Positions 55,840 through 64,000 of a stretch of 64,000 bases of DNA are shown here, one piece after another. Within the stretch, counting starts at the first letter, position 1; each line of letters begins with the position of its first letter. Both the position numbers and the translations under genes were made by a program. Below the pieces are notes generated by a model. That model was not told where the DNA came from. It made no database searches and worked only from the letters and a program-made list of their open reading frames with translations. The stretch is from assembly GCF_014337925.2 (NCBI RefSeq), contig NZ_CP143423.1, positions 3,006,501 to 3,070,500 on the forward strand. Direction: 5' to 3'. Source of the DNA: Roseobacter fucihabitans (GTDB taxonomy: Bacteria; Pseudomonadota; Alphaproteobacteria; Rhodobacterales; Rhodobacteraceae).

Positions 55840-56238
55840 ATGACACAAGTGAGCGTTCTTTATAATGCGGATTGCCCCGTATGCCGTCGGGAAATCGACC
55901 ATTATGCGCGGATCAGTAAGGCGCATTCTTTACCTGTCCGATTTGACAACCTGAATGACCCCGATGTTTTGCGCGAGTGGCGTATCGACAAGGAGCAGGC
56001 GGCCAAGCGATTGCACCTGCGCAAAGGCGATCAGGTTTTCAACGGCGTACCCGCGTTCATTGCCTTGTGGGACAGCCTGCCGCGATATCGCTGGCTGGGC
56101 AAACTGGTCAAGCTGCCGGGCATCCATCGCCTGGCGGTCTGGACCTATGACCTTATCCTGGCACCGCTGCTTTACTGGCGGCATCAGAAACGTGTTGCCA
56201 CATCAGCCTGCGGGCATTCACCACAACGCGATCCCTGA
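55840..56238 (+). CDS. DCC-family (DUF393) thiol-disulfide oxidoreductase-like protein
   Basis: A 132-residue standalone DCC protein. The D-C-x-x-C signature is in SVLYNADCPVCRREIDHYARI (C13 and C16), with the conserved VNGVPAFIALWDSLPRYRWLGKLVKLPGIHRLAVWTYDLI region. A thioredoxin-like fold is predicted. It is the same domain family that is fused to HTTM at 17293-19137, so the genome has at least two versions. Partner unknown. Confidence 0.87.
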   Translation: MTQVSVLYNADCPVCRREIDHYARISKAHSLPVRFDNLNDPDVLREWRIDKEQAAKRLHLRKGDQVFNGVPAFIALWDSLPRYRWLGKLVKLPGIHRLAVWTYDLILAPLLYWRHQKRVATSACGHSPQRDP

Positions 56239-56349
56239 ACTACCCACGCAGGTCTTTGCGGCCCTTTCAAACCGGGGCATCGCACAATTGGTCAGGTCGC
56301 TCATCGCGCACCTCAATCCACTTGTGAAACCGATACAATGATAGCGCCC

Positions 56350-57051
56350 CTATAACCCCGCAGCGGTACGGCGCACGGTTTCCAATCGCTGGCTGTTGGG
56401 TGGATGCGTGCCCAGGAATTTGTCGCCCGGATCTGGAATGCGGGCAAAAAACTGCGCACCCCGCAATGGGTTATATCCCGCACGTGCCGTAATCACCGTG
56501 CCCAATGCATCCGCTTCAAGCTCAAAATCCTTGGAATAGCTGCGAGCCCCAAGCTGCGCGCCGGTGCGTTGCGCGGATTGCACCGTTTCCGCACCCCCGC
56601 CCACCAGGACTGCAAGGACCCCCCCGATCACCGCCCCGGCCACCGCGTTTTGCTGCTGGCGCGCGATATGTCCGGCGATGTGATGCGCCGCCTCATGACC
56701 GAGGACAAAAGCAAGCTCGTCGGAATTCTGCGCGTCATCAATGAGCGCCTGTGTGAAAATGATAATGGGGCGTCCGGCATCATTGAGCGTCTGATAAGCA
56801 TTGGCGGGTTGATCGGCGCGCGGGTCGATACCAATCTTGAAATTGCAATTGACGCCTCTGGTGCGGTTGCGACACTCCTGCTCGGCTACGGGTTCGACCA
56901 CGCTGACGATCTGAGAGAAGGATTGCTGCCCGGAGGCTGTATTTTCAATACGCAACGGTCCCGATGTCGCAACAGGCCCCCCACCCGTTGCCACCCCGCA
57001 TCCGGCAAGCAGCAGCGCGCTTATAACTGTGACAATCGGTTTGCATGGCAT
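56350..57051 (-). CDS. M48-family metalloprotease lipoprotein
   Basis: A 233-residue protein with an SPII signal: LLLAGC lipobox at about residues 14-18, so it is membrane anchored. The zinc-protease site HEAAHHIAGH follows, with the third ligand in FELEADALGTVITARAG, and a further RRTAAG end. It acts as a periplasmic quality-control protease, related to LoiP/BepA. Convergent with the DCC gene; transcribed toward it. Confidence 0.9.
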   Translation of the reverse strand: MPCKPIVTVISALLLAGCGVATGGGPVATSGPLRIENTASGQQSFSQIVSVVEPVAEQECRNRTRGVNCNFKIGIDPRADQPANAYQTLNDAGRPIIIFTQALIDDAQNSDELAFVLGHEAAHHIAGHIARQQQNAVAGAVIGGVLAVLVGGGAETVQSAQRTGAQLGARSYSKDFELEADALGTVITARAGYNPLRGAQFFARIPDPGDKFLGTHPPNSQRLETVRRTAAGL

Positions 57052-57175
57052 CGGGCTGCATCCTCTCGGCTCTTATTTTCACATTCATCATCTTAGCACC
57101 TTCATTGTCAGCGGCCAGCCCGATCACGCAGCTTTGTGCTCTTGCATCAGCGGGCGCATGGCGTACTCTGGCCAC

Positions 57176-57403
57176 ATGTTTACAATTGAACATGAATTTG
57201 ACGCGACCGTTGTGACGCTGGTGGATGACGGCAGCGCACCGTTGCAGGAGGACGTGAGCGTGCATGCCACGGAAAGCGCGATCCTGCTGAACCAATATGA
57301 CCCCCGCACGGATCGCATCGTTTCCATCACCCTGTCACCGGAACAGTGGCGCGATCTGACCGCCGCCCTGAACCTGCCCGAAGGCGTCTACCGCGTTCCC
57401 TAG
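57176..57403 (+). CDS. small hypothetical protein, 75 residues
   Basis: Starts at the ATG 57176 (MFTIEHEFDATVVTLVDDG); frames reaching further up run through unlike sequence. A small acidic beta-rich protein, of the type seen as unnamed conserved proteins beside aminotransferase genes in Rhodobacteraceae. No motif recognised. It ends 54 bp before the aminotransferase start and may be co-transcribed. Confidence 0.65.
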   Translation: MFTIEHEFDATVVTLVDDGSAPLQEDVSVHATESAILLNQYDPRTDRIVSITLSPEQWRDLTAALNLPEGVYRVP

Positions 57404-57457
57404 ACATCGTTTCAACTGGCGGCTCGCGTCCGCCCCCCTCTCCGGAGCCCACATTCA

Positions 57458-58324
57458 ATGAGCATTGGCACGCATATCACCACCTATTTCGACGGGCGCT
57501 GGCACAAGGGCGATGTTGCAGTCATGCGCGCAGCGGATCACGGCAGCTGGCTGGGGACGACCGTCTTTGATGGTGCCCGGTTCTTTGCCGGGCGCGCGCC
57601 CGATCTGGCCCCCCATTGCGCGCGGGTGAACCGTTCGGCTGAGGCTTTGATGATCCGCCCGACCGTCAGCACGGCGGATATGGTCGAAATCATACGCGAA
57701 GGTCTCAAGCACTATGGCCCGGATGATGCCGTCTATATCCGGCCGATGTATTGGGCCATTCACGGGGATGCCACGGCGATTGTGCCGAACCCTGATGAGA
57801 CCGGATTCGCGATTAGCCTAGAGCAGGTTCCGATGGCCCCGGCGGATGCGGCGGTGACGCTCGCCCATACCCGGTTTCGTCGCCCCGTGCTGGAATCCAG
57901 TGTCGTGAACGCCAAGGCCGGGTGCCTTTATCCCAATAACGCGCGCATGCTGGCAGAGGTGCGCACGCGGGGTTTCAGCAACGCATTGGTGGCGGATGCC
58001 TTGGGCAATGTGGCCGAAACGGCGACAGCCAATATCTTTATGGTCAAGGACGGCGAGGCCTTCACCCCCATCGCCAATGGCACCTTCCTCGCCGGGATCA
58101 CCCGTGCACGTCATATCGCCAATATGAAGGCGGATGGCATAGCTGTGCATGAAAAAGTCCTGAGCTTTGAGGATTTTCATGGCGCGGATGAGGTTTTCAT
58201 GACCGGAAACATGTCGAAAATTACGCCGGTCAAGGCCTTTGAGGACACACAATATCAGGTCGGGCCGATGGCGCGGCGCTTACGCGATATGTACTGGGAT
58301 TGGGCAGCCTCCCAGCCGCTATGA
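57458..58324 (+). CDS. branched-chain-type (class IV) aminotransferase
   Basis: The 288-residue fold-type IV PLP enzyme. N-terminal TTYFDGRWHKGDVAVMRAADHGSWLGTTVFDGARFF, catalytic Lys in SVVNAKAGCLYPNNARML, and NVAETATANIFMVKDGE plus the phosphate loop GTFLAGITRARHI. It could be IlvE, D-amino-acid or 4-amino-4-deoxychorismate lyase-like; IlvE or a D-amino-acid aminotransferase is the safest group call. Its stop overlaps the BLUF gene stop by 6 bp on the other strand. Confidence 0.88.
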   Translation: MSIGTHITTYFDGRWHKGDVAVMRAADHGSWLGTTVFDGARFFAGRAPDLAPHCARVNRSAEALMIRPTVSTADMVEIIREGLKHYGPDDAVYIRPMYWAIHGDATAIVPNPDETGFAISLEQVPMAPADAAVTLAHTRFRRPVLESSVVNAKAGCLYPNNARMLAEVRTRGFSNALVADALGNVAETATANIFMVKDGEAFTPIANGTFLAGITRARHIANMKADGIAVHEKVLSFEDFHGADEVFMTGNMSKITPVKAFEDTQYQVGPMARRLRDMYWDWAASQPL

Positions 58325-58723
58325 TGATCCTTGGCTATTGCCTGATCGCAGGAATATGGCCCGGATTTCTTGTTCACTTGCCGAAGTGAGGGCCCCATCG
58401 TGGATTGCTTCGGGCGGATAGAGCCAGCTTTCAGCCGGATCATGTTTCATCGCCCAGTCCGGAAACAGGCGATCCTCAACTGACCCGCTGGCCAGCTTCG
58501 TAATCTCAAGATGTCTGTCATCCCGGCAAATGCGCTGGAATGTCGCCTCGACCTGCACCGCAGGGCCTTCGAGCAATTGTAAAAACACATCCGAGCGGCA
58601 AATCAGGGCACCGGTGATATCATCGCGGGTATTGCGTTGGCGAGATGTTGCAAGAATGGACGCCAGCATGTTCAGATCATAGCCGAAGGGCCGTGACGCA
58701 TAGATGAGTTGCAAGTTGGGCAT
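58319..58723 (-). CDS. BLUF-domain blue-light photoreceptor
   Basis: A 134-residue single-domain BLUF protein. The flavin-binding Tyr lies in LQLIYASRPF, an Asn in LNMLASILATSRQRNTRDDITGALI, and Gln in FLQLLEGPAVQVEATFQRI, the light-switch residues. It has no output domain, so it must signal through a partner. Convergent with the aminotransferase gene (6 bp overlap) and upstream of no clear partner. Widespread in Rhodobacteraceae, where it is tied to light and redox control. Confidence 0.9.
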   Translation of the reverse strand: MPNLQLIYASRPFGYDLNMLASILATSRQRNTRDDITGALICRSDVFLQLLEGPAVQVEATFQRICRDDRHLEITKLASGSVEDRLFPDWAMKHDPAESWLYPPEAIHDGALTSASEQEIRAIFLRSGNSQGSS

Positions 58724-58860
58724 GGGTTGATGACCCCCGTTTCTGCATCACAGCATCGCGCCTGCGCGGGCAACTGTCCAGAGGCATTGCAGCGTAGATT
58801 GCGATTGCGCCCTCGGGCGTGACCCGTCATGATCCGGCACAAAAAGGGGGACATGGTAGG

Positions 58861-59316
58861 ATGCGTAAGTTTCTTGTCGTTCTGGATGATAGCCGCGAAT
58901 GCCTGAATGCAATGCGGTTTGCGGCAATGCGGGCCGCCAATACAGGCGGGGGCGTTGAAATCCTGTCGGTTATTCCACCGGATGAATTCAACCACTGGAT
59001 CGGGGTCGGTGCCATGATGCGCGAAGAGGCGCGCGAGCGGATCGAAGTGCATTACGAAGTTTTTGCCAAATGGATGCGGGACCGACAGGGGATCGATCCG
59101 GGGCTGGTGATCCGCGAAGGACAACCCGTCGACGAAATCCTGGCGCAAATTCATGAAGATCCAAGCATCGGCGTGTTGGTGCTTGGTGCTGGAACCGATA
59201 AAAAGGGACCCGGACCGCTGGTGACGCAGCTGACCAAAAGCGCGGGCAACTTACCGATACCAATCACCATCGTGCCCGGTGATCTGAGCAAAGAGAAGCT
59301 CGAGGCGATTACCTGA
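58861..59316 (+). CDS. universal stress protein (UspA family)
   Basis: 151 residues from the ATG at 58861 (MRKFLVVLDDSRECLNAMRF); a longer frame has no site. The family fold is clear: strand FLVVLDD, ALRAANTGGGVEILSVI-like helix-strand pairs, and the C-terminal ATP-type loop region (IGVLVLGAGTDKKGPGPL, then GNLPIPITIVPGDLS). Single Usp domain, cytosolic. Function in stress or metabolism not specified. Confidence 0.9.
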   Translation: MRKFLVVLDDSRECLNAMRFAAMRAANTGGGVEILSVIPPDEFNHWIGVGAMMREEARERIEVHYEVFAKWMRDRQGIDPGLVIREGQPVDEILAQIHEDPSIGVLVLGAGTDKKGPGPLVTQLTKSAGNLPIPITIVPGDLSKEKLEAIT

Positions 59317-59420
59317 TCAAATCTGTCGGAAAGGGCCCTCCGAGAAAGATTAGAACGATTCCAAACCTTGACTTAGCCGCCCTGCGTCCGCATATCTGAT
59401 GTAACATCAGGAGAGGCACC

Positions 59421-59984
59421 ATGTTCATCCAAACCGAATCGACCCCCAACCCGGCGACATTGAAATTCCTGCCGGGTCAGACAGTGCTGGAAATGGGTAC
59501 TGCGGATTTCCCGACACCGGAAACGGCTGATAAATCGCCGCTCGCCACAAAGATTTTTGCCGTAGAGGGCGTGGCGGGTGTGTTTTTCGGCACCGATTTC
59601 GTAACCGTTACCAAGGCGGAAGCCGTGGATTGGGATCACATCAAACCCGCTTTGCTGGGCGCGATCATGGAACATTTTCAGTCGGGCCAACCGGTCATGG
59701 CCGGAGATCATACGCCCGTCTCAGGCCATGCCGAGCATGAGGGCGAAGACGGTGTGATCGTCGATCAGATCAAGGAATTGCTCGACAGCCGCGTGCGGCC
59801 CGCCGTGGCACAGGACGGTGGCGATATTACCTTTCATGGGTTTGACCGGGGCGTTGTCTATCTGCACATGCAGGGCGCTTGCGCGGGGTGTCCCTCTTCA
59901 ACATTGACGTTGAAGATGGGCATCGAAAACCTGCTGCGTCATTATATTCCGGAAGTGACGGAAGTGCGCCCCGTCGCCACCTGA
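59421..59984 (+). CDS. nfuA: Nfu-type iron-sulfur cluster scaffold
   Basis: A 187-residue two-domain Nfu. An N-terminal Nfu_N domain (MFIQTESTPNPATLKFLPGQTVLEMGTADF) and a C-terminal NifU-like domain with the cluster motif CAGCPSS. It binds a 4Fe-4S cluster between subunits and passes it to targets under iron or oxidative stress. An AGGAG ribosome binding site precedes the ATG. The alphaproteobacterial/mitochondrial NFU1 layout confirms the class. Confidence 0.94.
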   Translation: MFIQTESTPNPATLKFLPGQTVLEMGTADFPTPETADKSPLATKIFAVEGVAGVFFGTDFVTVTKAEAVDWDHIKPALLGAIMEHFQSGQPVMAGDHTPVSGHAEHEGEDGVIVDQIKELLDSRVRPAVAQDGGDITFHGFDRGVVYLHMQGACAGCPSSTLTLKMGIENLLRHYIPEVTEVRPVAT

Positions 59985-59997
59985 GCCCTTGTGTTCC

Positions 59998-60624
59998 GTG
60001 GCATCGCCCGCAATCCCCAAAACGCCGATGGTATTGGCGTTTGACACCTCCTCAGCCCATTGCGCCGTCGCCGTTCTTGTGGGGGATCGCATTGTCGCCC
60101 AGGCGCAAGAACCCATGGCGAAGGGGCAGGCAGAACGGTTATTGGTCCTGTGCCAGGAAATGATGACGCAGGCTGGTGTTGCCTATTCCGACCTGACCGC
60201 CATTGGCGTCGGGATCGGCCCCGGTAATTTCACCGGCATTCGTATTTCAGTGTCTGCGGCGCGCGGCCTGGCTCTGGGGCTTGGCATCCCGGCGATTGGC
60301 ATATCCAGTCTTGAGGCCCTTCAATATGGCGCAACTGCCCCCTGCGCCTGTGCGATCGATGCGCGCCGCGAACAGATTTATGTCCAGATATTTAACGGCG
60401 AAACCATTCAGGCGCCGGCGCTTTACGGCGTGGATCAGATGCCGGTTTTTGATGGCCCTCTGATCGGCCACGGCGGACAGTCCCCCGCCCGGCCTGTGGC
60501 GCAGGCCATCGCCCGATTGACGATGGCACGACAAGACACAACCGCCCCACGGCCCGCCCCGCTCTATTTGCGCGCTGCGGATGCAGCACCGGCGCGCGAC
60601 GCAACGCCCCTGATCCTGCCATGA
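59998..60624 (+). CDS. tsaB: TsaB, tRNA t6A modification partner
   Basis: About 208 residues from the GTG at 59998; ATG at 60028 (MVLAFDTSSAHCAVAVL) is a strong alternative. The ASKHA-fold core: FDTSSAHCAVAVLVGDRI, GIGPGNFTGIRISVSAARGLALGLGIPAIGISSLEAL and ACAIDARREQIYVQIF. It partners TsaD (Kae1) in making t6A on tRNAs. The stop overlaps the rimI start by 4 bp (ATGA). Confidence 0.93.
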   Translation: MASPAIPKTPMVLAFDTSSAHCAVAVLVGDRIVAQAQEPMAKGQAERLLVLCQEMMTQAGVAYSDLTAIGVGIGPGNFTGIRISVSAARGLALGLGIPAIGISSLEALQYGATAPCACAIDARREQIYVQIFNGETIQAPALYGVDQMPVFDGPLIGHGGQSPARPVAQAIARLTMARQDTTAPRPAPLYLRAADAAPARDATPLILP

Positions 60625-61037
60625 CACCACAGGCGCTTGCCGATCTGCACCGCAGAGCATTTATGTCCGAGCGGGCCTGGTCAGCGCAGGAATTCAGCGA
60701 TTTATTATCAAACAAATACGTTTCATTCATTGATGAACCGGGAGGATTTGCGCTCATCCGCTCGGTTGCGGGCGAAGACGAGCTTCTGACGCTCGCGGTT
60801 GATCCCGCATGCCGCCGCCAGGGCATAGCGGACCGTCTGATGTCACATTGGCTTGCCAAACCGACCGGAAATATCGCTTTCCTGGAGGTCGCCGCGGACA
60901 ATACACCGGCCCGGCGGCTTTATGAGAAACATGGTTTCGCCGAAACCGGGAGGCGAAAAGCCTATTATGCGCGCGACGGTCGCCCGGCAGTTGATGCGCT
61001 CTTGATGTCAAATGCACCTAAAACATTTCGCATTTAA
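60621..61037 (+). CDS. rimI: ribosomal-protein alanine acetyltransferase RimI
   Basis: The 138-residue GNAT acetyltransferase. LTLAVDPACRRQGIADRLMSHWLA is the acetyl-CoA loop (R-x-x-G-x-A), then FLEVAADNTPARRLYEKHGFAETGRRKAYY. It acetylates the S18 N-terminus and pairs in operons with tsaB. Length is normal, but an IS630-like remnant begins at its last codons (61034), so its 3' end sits at an insertion boundary. Confidence 0.92.
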   Translation: MTPQALADLHRRAFMSERAWSAQEFSDLLSNKYVSFIDEPGGFALIRSVAGEDELLTLAVDPACRRQGIADRLMSHWLAKPTGNIAFLEVAADNTPARRLYEKHGFAETGRRKAYYARDGRPAVDALLMSNAPKTFRI

Positions 61038-61694
61038 TCTGAGGCATATCCGGCAGCCTTGAGGAGGTTCCAGCATTCGCTTGGATCAAACGGATCATAA
61101 ATGTCGCCGAGGGCCTGGAAGTTTGTATCAAACGTTTTTGGTCCGATCCGTCTCAGATGGGCTTTGAGAAAGCCATCTCATCCACTGGCCGTCAGGGTAT
61201 TGCGCAGCAATGTCCCCAGAAGCAATAAAGACCAGTCTGTGTGGCTCCTGGCTCCTCGCGCATGCGCGGCTGGCGGTGGTTGATCCACCCCCGCCTTGCC
61301 TTGCGCAGGGCAGGCCGATTACGTTCCCGTGCGATAAGTCCTTTTTCCATATGAGAACCCGGCGTGTACCAAGGCGCGGTGAATTGATGAGAGGTGAACG
61401 GATACGCCGTATGCGTCTTCCAGCGCGCCCGATAGTGCATGCAATGTTATGTCTGGTTCGGCACGGATAATCCCGATTAAGAAATCCTTATACGGTGCCA
61501 GCTGGCCAAATCCGGCCCACCGGCCTGCCCTGTGGTCTGGGCGTGACGTCGCGCCGCTCTCGTTTGTCCGCAGCATAACGCACCCCCGTTGCCGCACTGA
61601 CACCAAAAATACGCCCTGCTGCACGACAAAAGATCCCAGCAGCAACATACCCGCAAATCCGGTGCCGAAGATCTAAAGAAAGAGGTTTGCCCAT
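61034..61694 (-). pseudogene. IS630-family transposase remnant
   Basis: The minus strand reads an IS630-type start (MGKPLSLDLRHRICGYVAAG with CRAAGRIFGVSAATGVRYA), then QLAPYKDFLIGIIRAEPDITLHALSGALED in another frame, then GLIARERNRPALRKARRGW in a third, and finally ALGDIYDPFDPSECWNLLKAAGYASD ending at 61034. Start and end match the family's typical ends, but the DDE core is deleted and at least two frameshifts occur; 661 bp against about 1 kb for intact members. Clearly dead. Confidence 0.85.
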
Positions 61695-61843
61695 CATCCA
61701 CCTCCACACTGAAAATGAAGCAGACAAAGACTCCTTTGGGAAACACAAATCAATTCAGATCAAACGCAAACCGCTTTAGCCAATTTTGGCTTAACGCCAT
61801 ATCCGTTTTGGCTAGCTTAATTTCAGAAAAGGGATTTAGCGTG

Positions 61844-62762
61844 ATGACCGATACACTTAGCACATTTGAGTTCTTTCAGAAATTTCCTACTGAGGAAGCG
61901 GCGCGTCAATTCTTTGAAGCGCGTCATTGGAATGATGAACCCGTATGTGGTCACTGCGGCTCGGTTGCCGTGACTGAGTGTAAAGATCACAAGCCAATGG
62001 CCTATCGCTGCAAAGATTGCCGCAAGCATTTCAGCGTCCGCACTGGCACAGTCCTTGCAGAGAGTCGCCTTCCTTTGCTCAAATGGCTGCTTGCCATCTA
62101 CATGCTCACCAGCGCCCGTAAGGGCATCTCCAGCACTCAGATGGCTCGCGAATTGGGTGTCACTCAGAAAACAGTATGGTTCCTTGCGCAGCGCATCCGC
62201 GAAACTTGGATGGGCGGCAATAGTAACAAGATGGACGGCCAAGTTCAGGTGGATGAAACCTATGTGGGCGGAAAAGAGAAGAACAAACACGCCGATAAGA
62301 AGCTGAAAGCGGGCCGTGGCGCGGTTGGCAAGATCGCTGTCGTTGGCATGCGGGACGAAAGCGGCGAAGTTGTCGCCAAGCCTGTTAAGCGCACCAATGC
62401 GGCCACACTGGTTGGTTTCGCGCAGGAAAACGCACCAGAGGGTGGCGAAGTCGTTACAGACGAGTCCGCGCCTACAAAGCCTTGAGGTCAAGGGCTACAC
62501 CCACAAGACGGTTCGTCACTCTGCTGGCGAGTATGTCCGCGACATGGTGCACACCAACGGAATTGAAAGCTTCTGGTCATTGCTCAAGCGCGGGTACATC
62601 GGCGTTTACCACTACATGAGCGAAGATCACCTGCACCGCTACATCAACGAATTTTCGTTCCGCCATAACACCTCAAAAGCTAGCACCATGAACTTCATCA
62701 CCATGACGATTGACCGGATGGTTGATAAACGTCTGACCTACAAGGACTTGATCAATGGCTAA
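61844..62762 (+). pseudogene. IS1595-family (ISXO2-like) transposase with frameshifts
   Basis: From ATG 61844 (MTDTLSTFEFFQKFPTEEAA) a zinc ribbon CGHCGS with CKDHKPMAYRCKDCRKHF and the first catalytic Asp in VQVDETYVGGKE follow. The frame then breaks at the second catalytic Asp region (VVTDES, about 62467) and again about 12 bp later, and resumes as SLEVKGYTHKTVRHSAGEYVRD with the final catalytic region HTNGIESFWSLLKRGYIG. The last 8 bp overlap the next gene's start. Adding two bases restores a normal IS1595 transposase of about 307 residues. It may be real inactivation or sequencing error. Confidence 0.85.
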
Positions 62763-63765
62763 AAAGCCCGAAACCACAATTAAGCCTATTGATGCCAGCT
62801 TTGATGAGGTGGTCGGCGCGATCACCCCAAAATCAAGCAAAAACAGAATGTTAACTACCGCCCCCGGGGCTTCCGCGATCACCCCCGCCCAAGGCAGGCT
62901 AAATCTGCAAATTGAAAAGCAGATCGAAGTAGATGGCGTCGGCATGGGTGTGCTGACGGATGGGACGCCGTTCCTAACTGGACGAGGGCTTGCCCGACTA
63001 TGCGGCGTCAGCAACGCACGTATCGTTGAGTTGAGTGCCGATTGGGTAAACGAGCGCCGAGCGCTCACCAAGCGCGTTAAAGAACTGCTGGAGTCCAAAA
63101 GCATCAAGGTTGAGGCCCCACACATCAAGATAAATCAGCGCAGCGGTGCCTTCTATGCCTATCCGGATGTCGTCTGCATAGCAGTCTTGGAGTATTACGC
63201 CTTTGACGCTGGCGAAGGTGTTCGGGATACCGCAATCAAGAACTTCCGGCTTTTGGCAGGAAAGGCCCTTCATGATTTCATCTATTCCCAAGTCGGGTAT
63301 GACCCCGAACAGCACGTCCCAGCTGTCTGGAAGCAATTCCACGACCGAGTGTCTCTGACGTACAATTCCGTTCCCACTGGATATTTCAGCGTCTTTAAGG
63401 AGATAGCAGACATGATTGTCACGCTTGGGCAGGCTGGCCTCTCGATTGACAGTTCATTTGTGCCGGACGGCAGTGTTGGTATTCACTGGGCAAAGCATTG
63501 GAAAGCCCAAGAGCTTGAGTCCAAGTTTGGAAAGCGCGTTCCGTGGGATCACAACTTCCCTGATTATTTCCCTCAAGCAAAATCAAACCCGCAGCCAGCG
63601 AATGCCTATCCAGAGGCGGCGTTGCCAGAGTTTCGAAGGTGGATGCGTGAGAATTATATCGGTGATGGAAAATTCACCACATACATCAACACGAAAATCA
63701 AGCAAAAGGAACTTCCGGCATCGTTTTCGCAGCTTGTCATAGCAGCGTATGATCTTGACTCATGA
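62755..63765 (+). CDS. KilA-N/antirepressor-like protein, likely IS1595 cargo
   Basis: A 336-residue protein whose ATG overlaps the transposase stop (ATGGCTAA junction), so it is expressed with it. The N-terminal half resembles phage antirepressor/KilA-N DNA-binding domains: VLTDGTPFLTGRGLARLCGVSNARIVELSADW and NQRSGAFYAYPDVVCIAVLEYYAFDAGEGV. The C-terminus is a distinct conserved block (WDHNFPDYFPQAKSNPQPANA, ALPEFRRWMRENYIGDGKF). BstA-type phage-defence proteins share a similar opening, but this identity is a hypothesis. IS1595 elements often carry passenger genes. Confidence 0.6.
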   Translation: MAKKPETTIKPIDASFDEVVGAITPKSSKNRMLTTAPGASAITPAQGRLNLQIEKQIEVDGVGMGVLTDGTPFLTGRGLARLCGVSNARIVELSADWVNERRALTKRVKELLESKSIKVEAPHIKINQRSGAFYAYPDVVCIAVLEYYAFDAGEGVRDTAIKNFRLLAGKALHDFIYSQVGYDPEQHVPAVWKQFHDRVSLTYNSVPTGYFSVFKEIADMIVTLGQAGLSIDSSFVPDGSVGIHWAKHWKAQELESKFGKRVPWDHNFPDYFPQAKSNPQPANAYPEAALPEFRRWMRENYIGDGKFTTYINTKIKQKELPASFSQLVIAAYDLDS

Positions 63766-64000
63766 CATGCAGAAAACGCGTCCTATTCGATACGCCGCCT
63801 CAGCGTCTGAAATGCGCGCTAAGATAGTCACCATGCCGTTTGGCTCTGCCACACGCTCTTCCATAAGGAAGTACCCACTGGTGTCCTCTGGCGGCTCTGG
63901 GCAGCGTGCCAGCTTAGAGGAAGTGATCGGCGCAATTGAAAGGCGCTTACTATCTTCAGTATTCGCGGTAAGATAGAGTTCCTCTATAACTACCCTGAAA
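63760..64000 (-). CDS. partial ORF running off the right edge
   Basis: An open minus-strand frame of 80 codons from the window edge to TGA at 63760-63762. It reads NTEDSKRLSIAPITSSKLARC, then PEPPEDTSGYFLMEERVAEPN and NGMVTILARISDAEAAYRIGR, which looks like a compact alpha/beta protein. No start is in the window. It is convergent with the KilA-N-like gene (6 bp overlap). A competing plus-strand frame at 63749-63976 looks poorer. Function unknown. Confidence 0.4.
   Translation of the reverse strand, partial: FRVVIEELYLTANTEDSKRLSIAPITSSKLARCPEPPEDTSGYFLMEERVAEPNGMVTILARISDAEAAYRIGRVFCMS

Noticed and set aside
63749-63976. Plus-strand ORF at the right edge
   Set aside because: Less protein-like than the minus-strand frame that runs off the window and overlaps the cargo gene end.

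Overview
The window is bacterial chromosome from an alphaproteobacterium, almost certainly a Rhodobacteraceae member of the marine Roseobacter group. Supporting this are gcrA (an alphaproteobacterial cell-cycle regulator), an infA-maf-rng-yacG block, an opgC-opgG-opgH glucan operon, a two-domain Nfu protein, and GC-rich core genes with many GCC/GGC/CTG codons. By eye, the left 23 kb and the last 3 kb are less GC-rich and carry mobile or accessory genes. The middle 38 kb is ordinary core chromosome.

Left accessory region (1-22941). It opens with a small gene carrying an amber codon, an XRE regulator, a GIY-YIG-type protein and small membrane ORFs. From 2233 to 6765 lies a compact integrative element: an iteron-like repeat cluster, a RecA-fold helicase, an archaeo-eukaryotic-type primase, two AlpA-like proteins behind a palindromic operator, an unknown gene and a P4-type integrase. 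Next come a truncated XerC-like recombinase, a secreted unknown protein, a UvrD/HelD-type helicase with an embedded nuclease-like domain and zinc ribbons, and the C-terminal stub of a type IIG restriction-modification enzyme. A periplasmic redox cluster follows (cytochrome c', multicopper oxidase, cytochrome c, Crp/Fnr regulator, unknown exported protein), with a perfect TGAT-N4-ATCA palindrome at the regulator start. After another tyrosine recombinase and an HTTM-DCC fusion, the region closes with a FecR-like secreted protein ending in about 65 residues of Asn-Gly repeat, followed by a CHASE2-PAS-GGDEF-EAL receptor. A tRNA-Phe (23275-23349, minus) has its 3' end facing this region and may mark the island border.

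Core region (23.6-61 kb). Genes cover RNA processing and translation (rng, infA, rpmB, hrpB, rimO, tsaB, rimI), arginine synthesis (argF, argD), cell-cycle control (gcrA), Kdo synthesis (kdsA), osmoregulated periplasmic glucan synthesis (opgCGH), an ArsR/permease pair with a clear operator, Fe-S proteins (CDGSH, Nfu) and a BLUF blue-light sensor. A ThDP enzyme overlaps a class III CoA-transferase, suggesting one uncharacterised acyl-CoA pathway.

Right accessory region (61.0-64.0 kb). An IS630-family remnant abuts rimI. It is followed by an IS1595-family transposase with two frame changes at its second catalytic Asp, translationally overlapped by a KilA-N/antirepressor-like gene that could be IS cargo.

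A cross-cutting observation is that four otherwise intact genes (cytochrome c, the 15.8-kb exported protein, the DMT transporter, the IS1595 transposase) are broken only by one-base deletions. These may be real decay or sequencing indels, so those gene calls should be treated with care.
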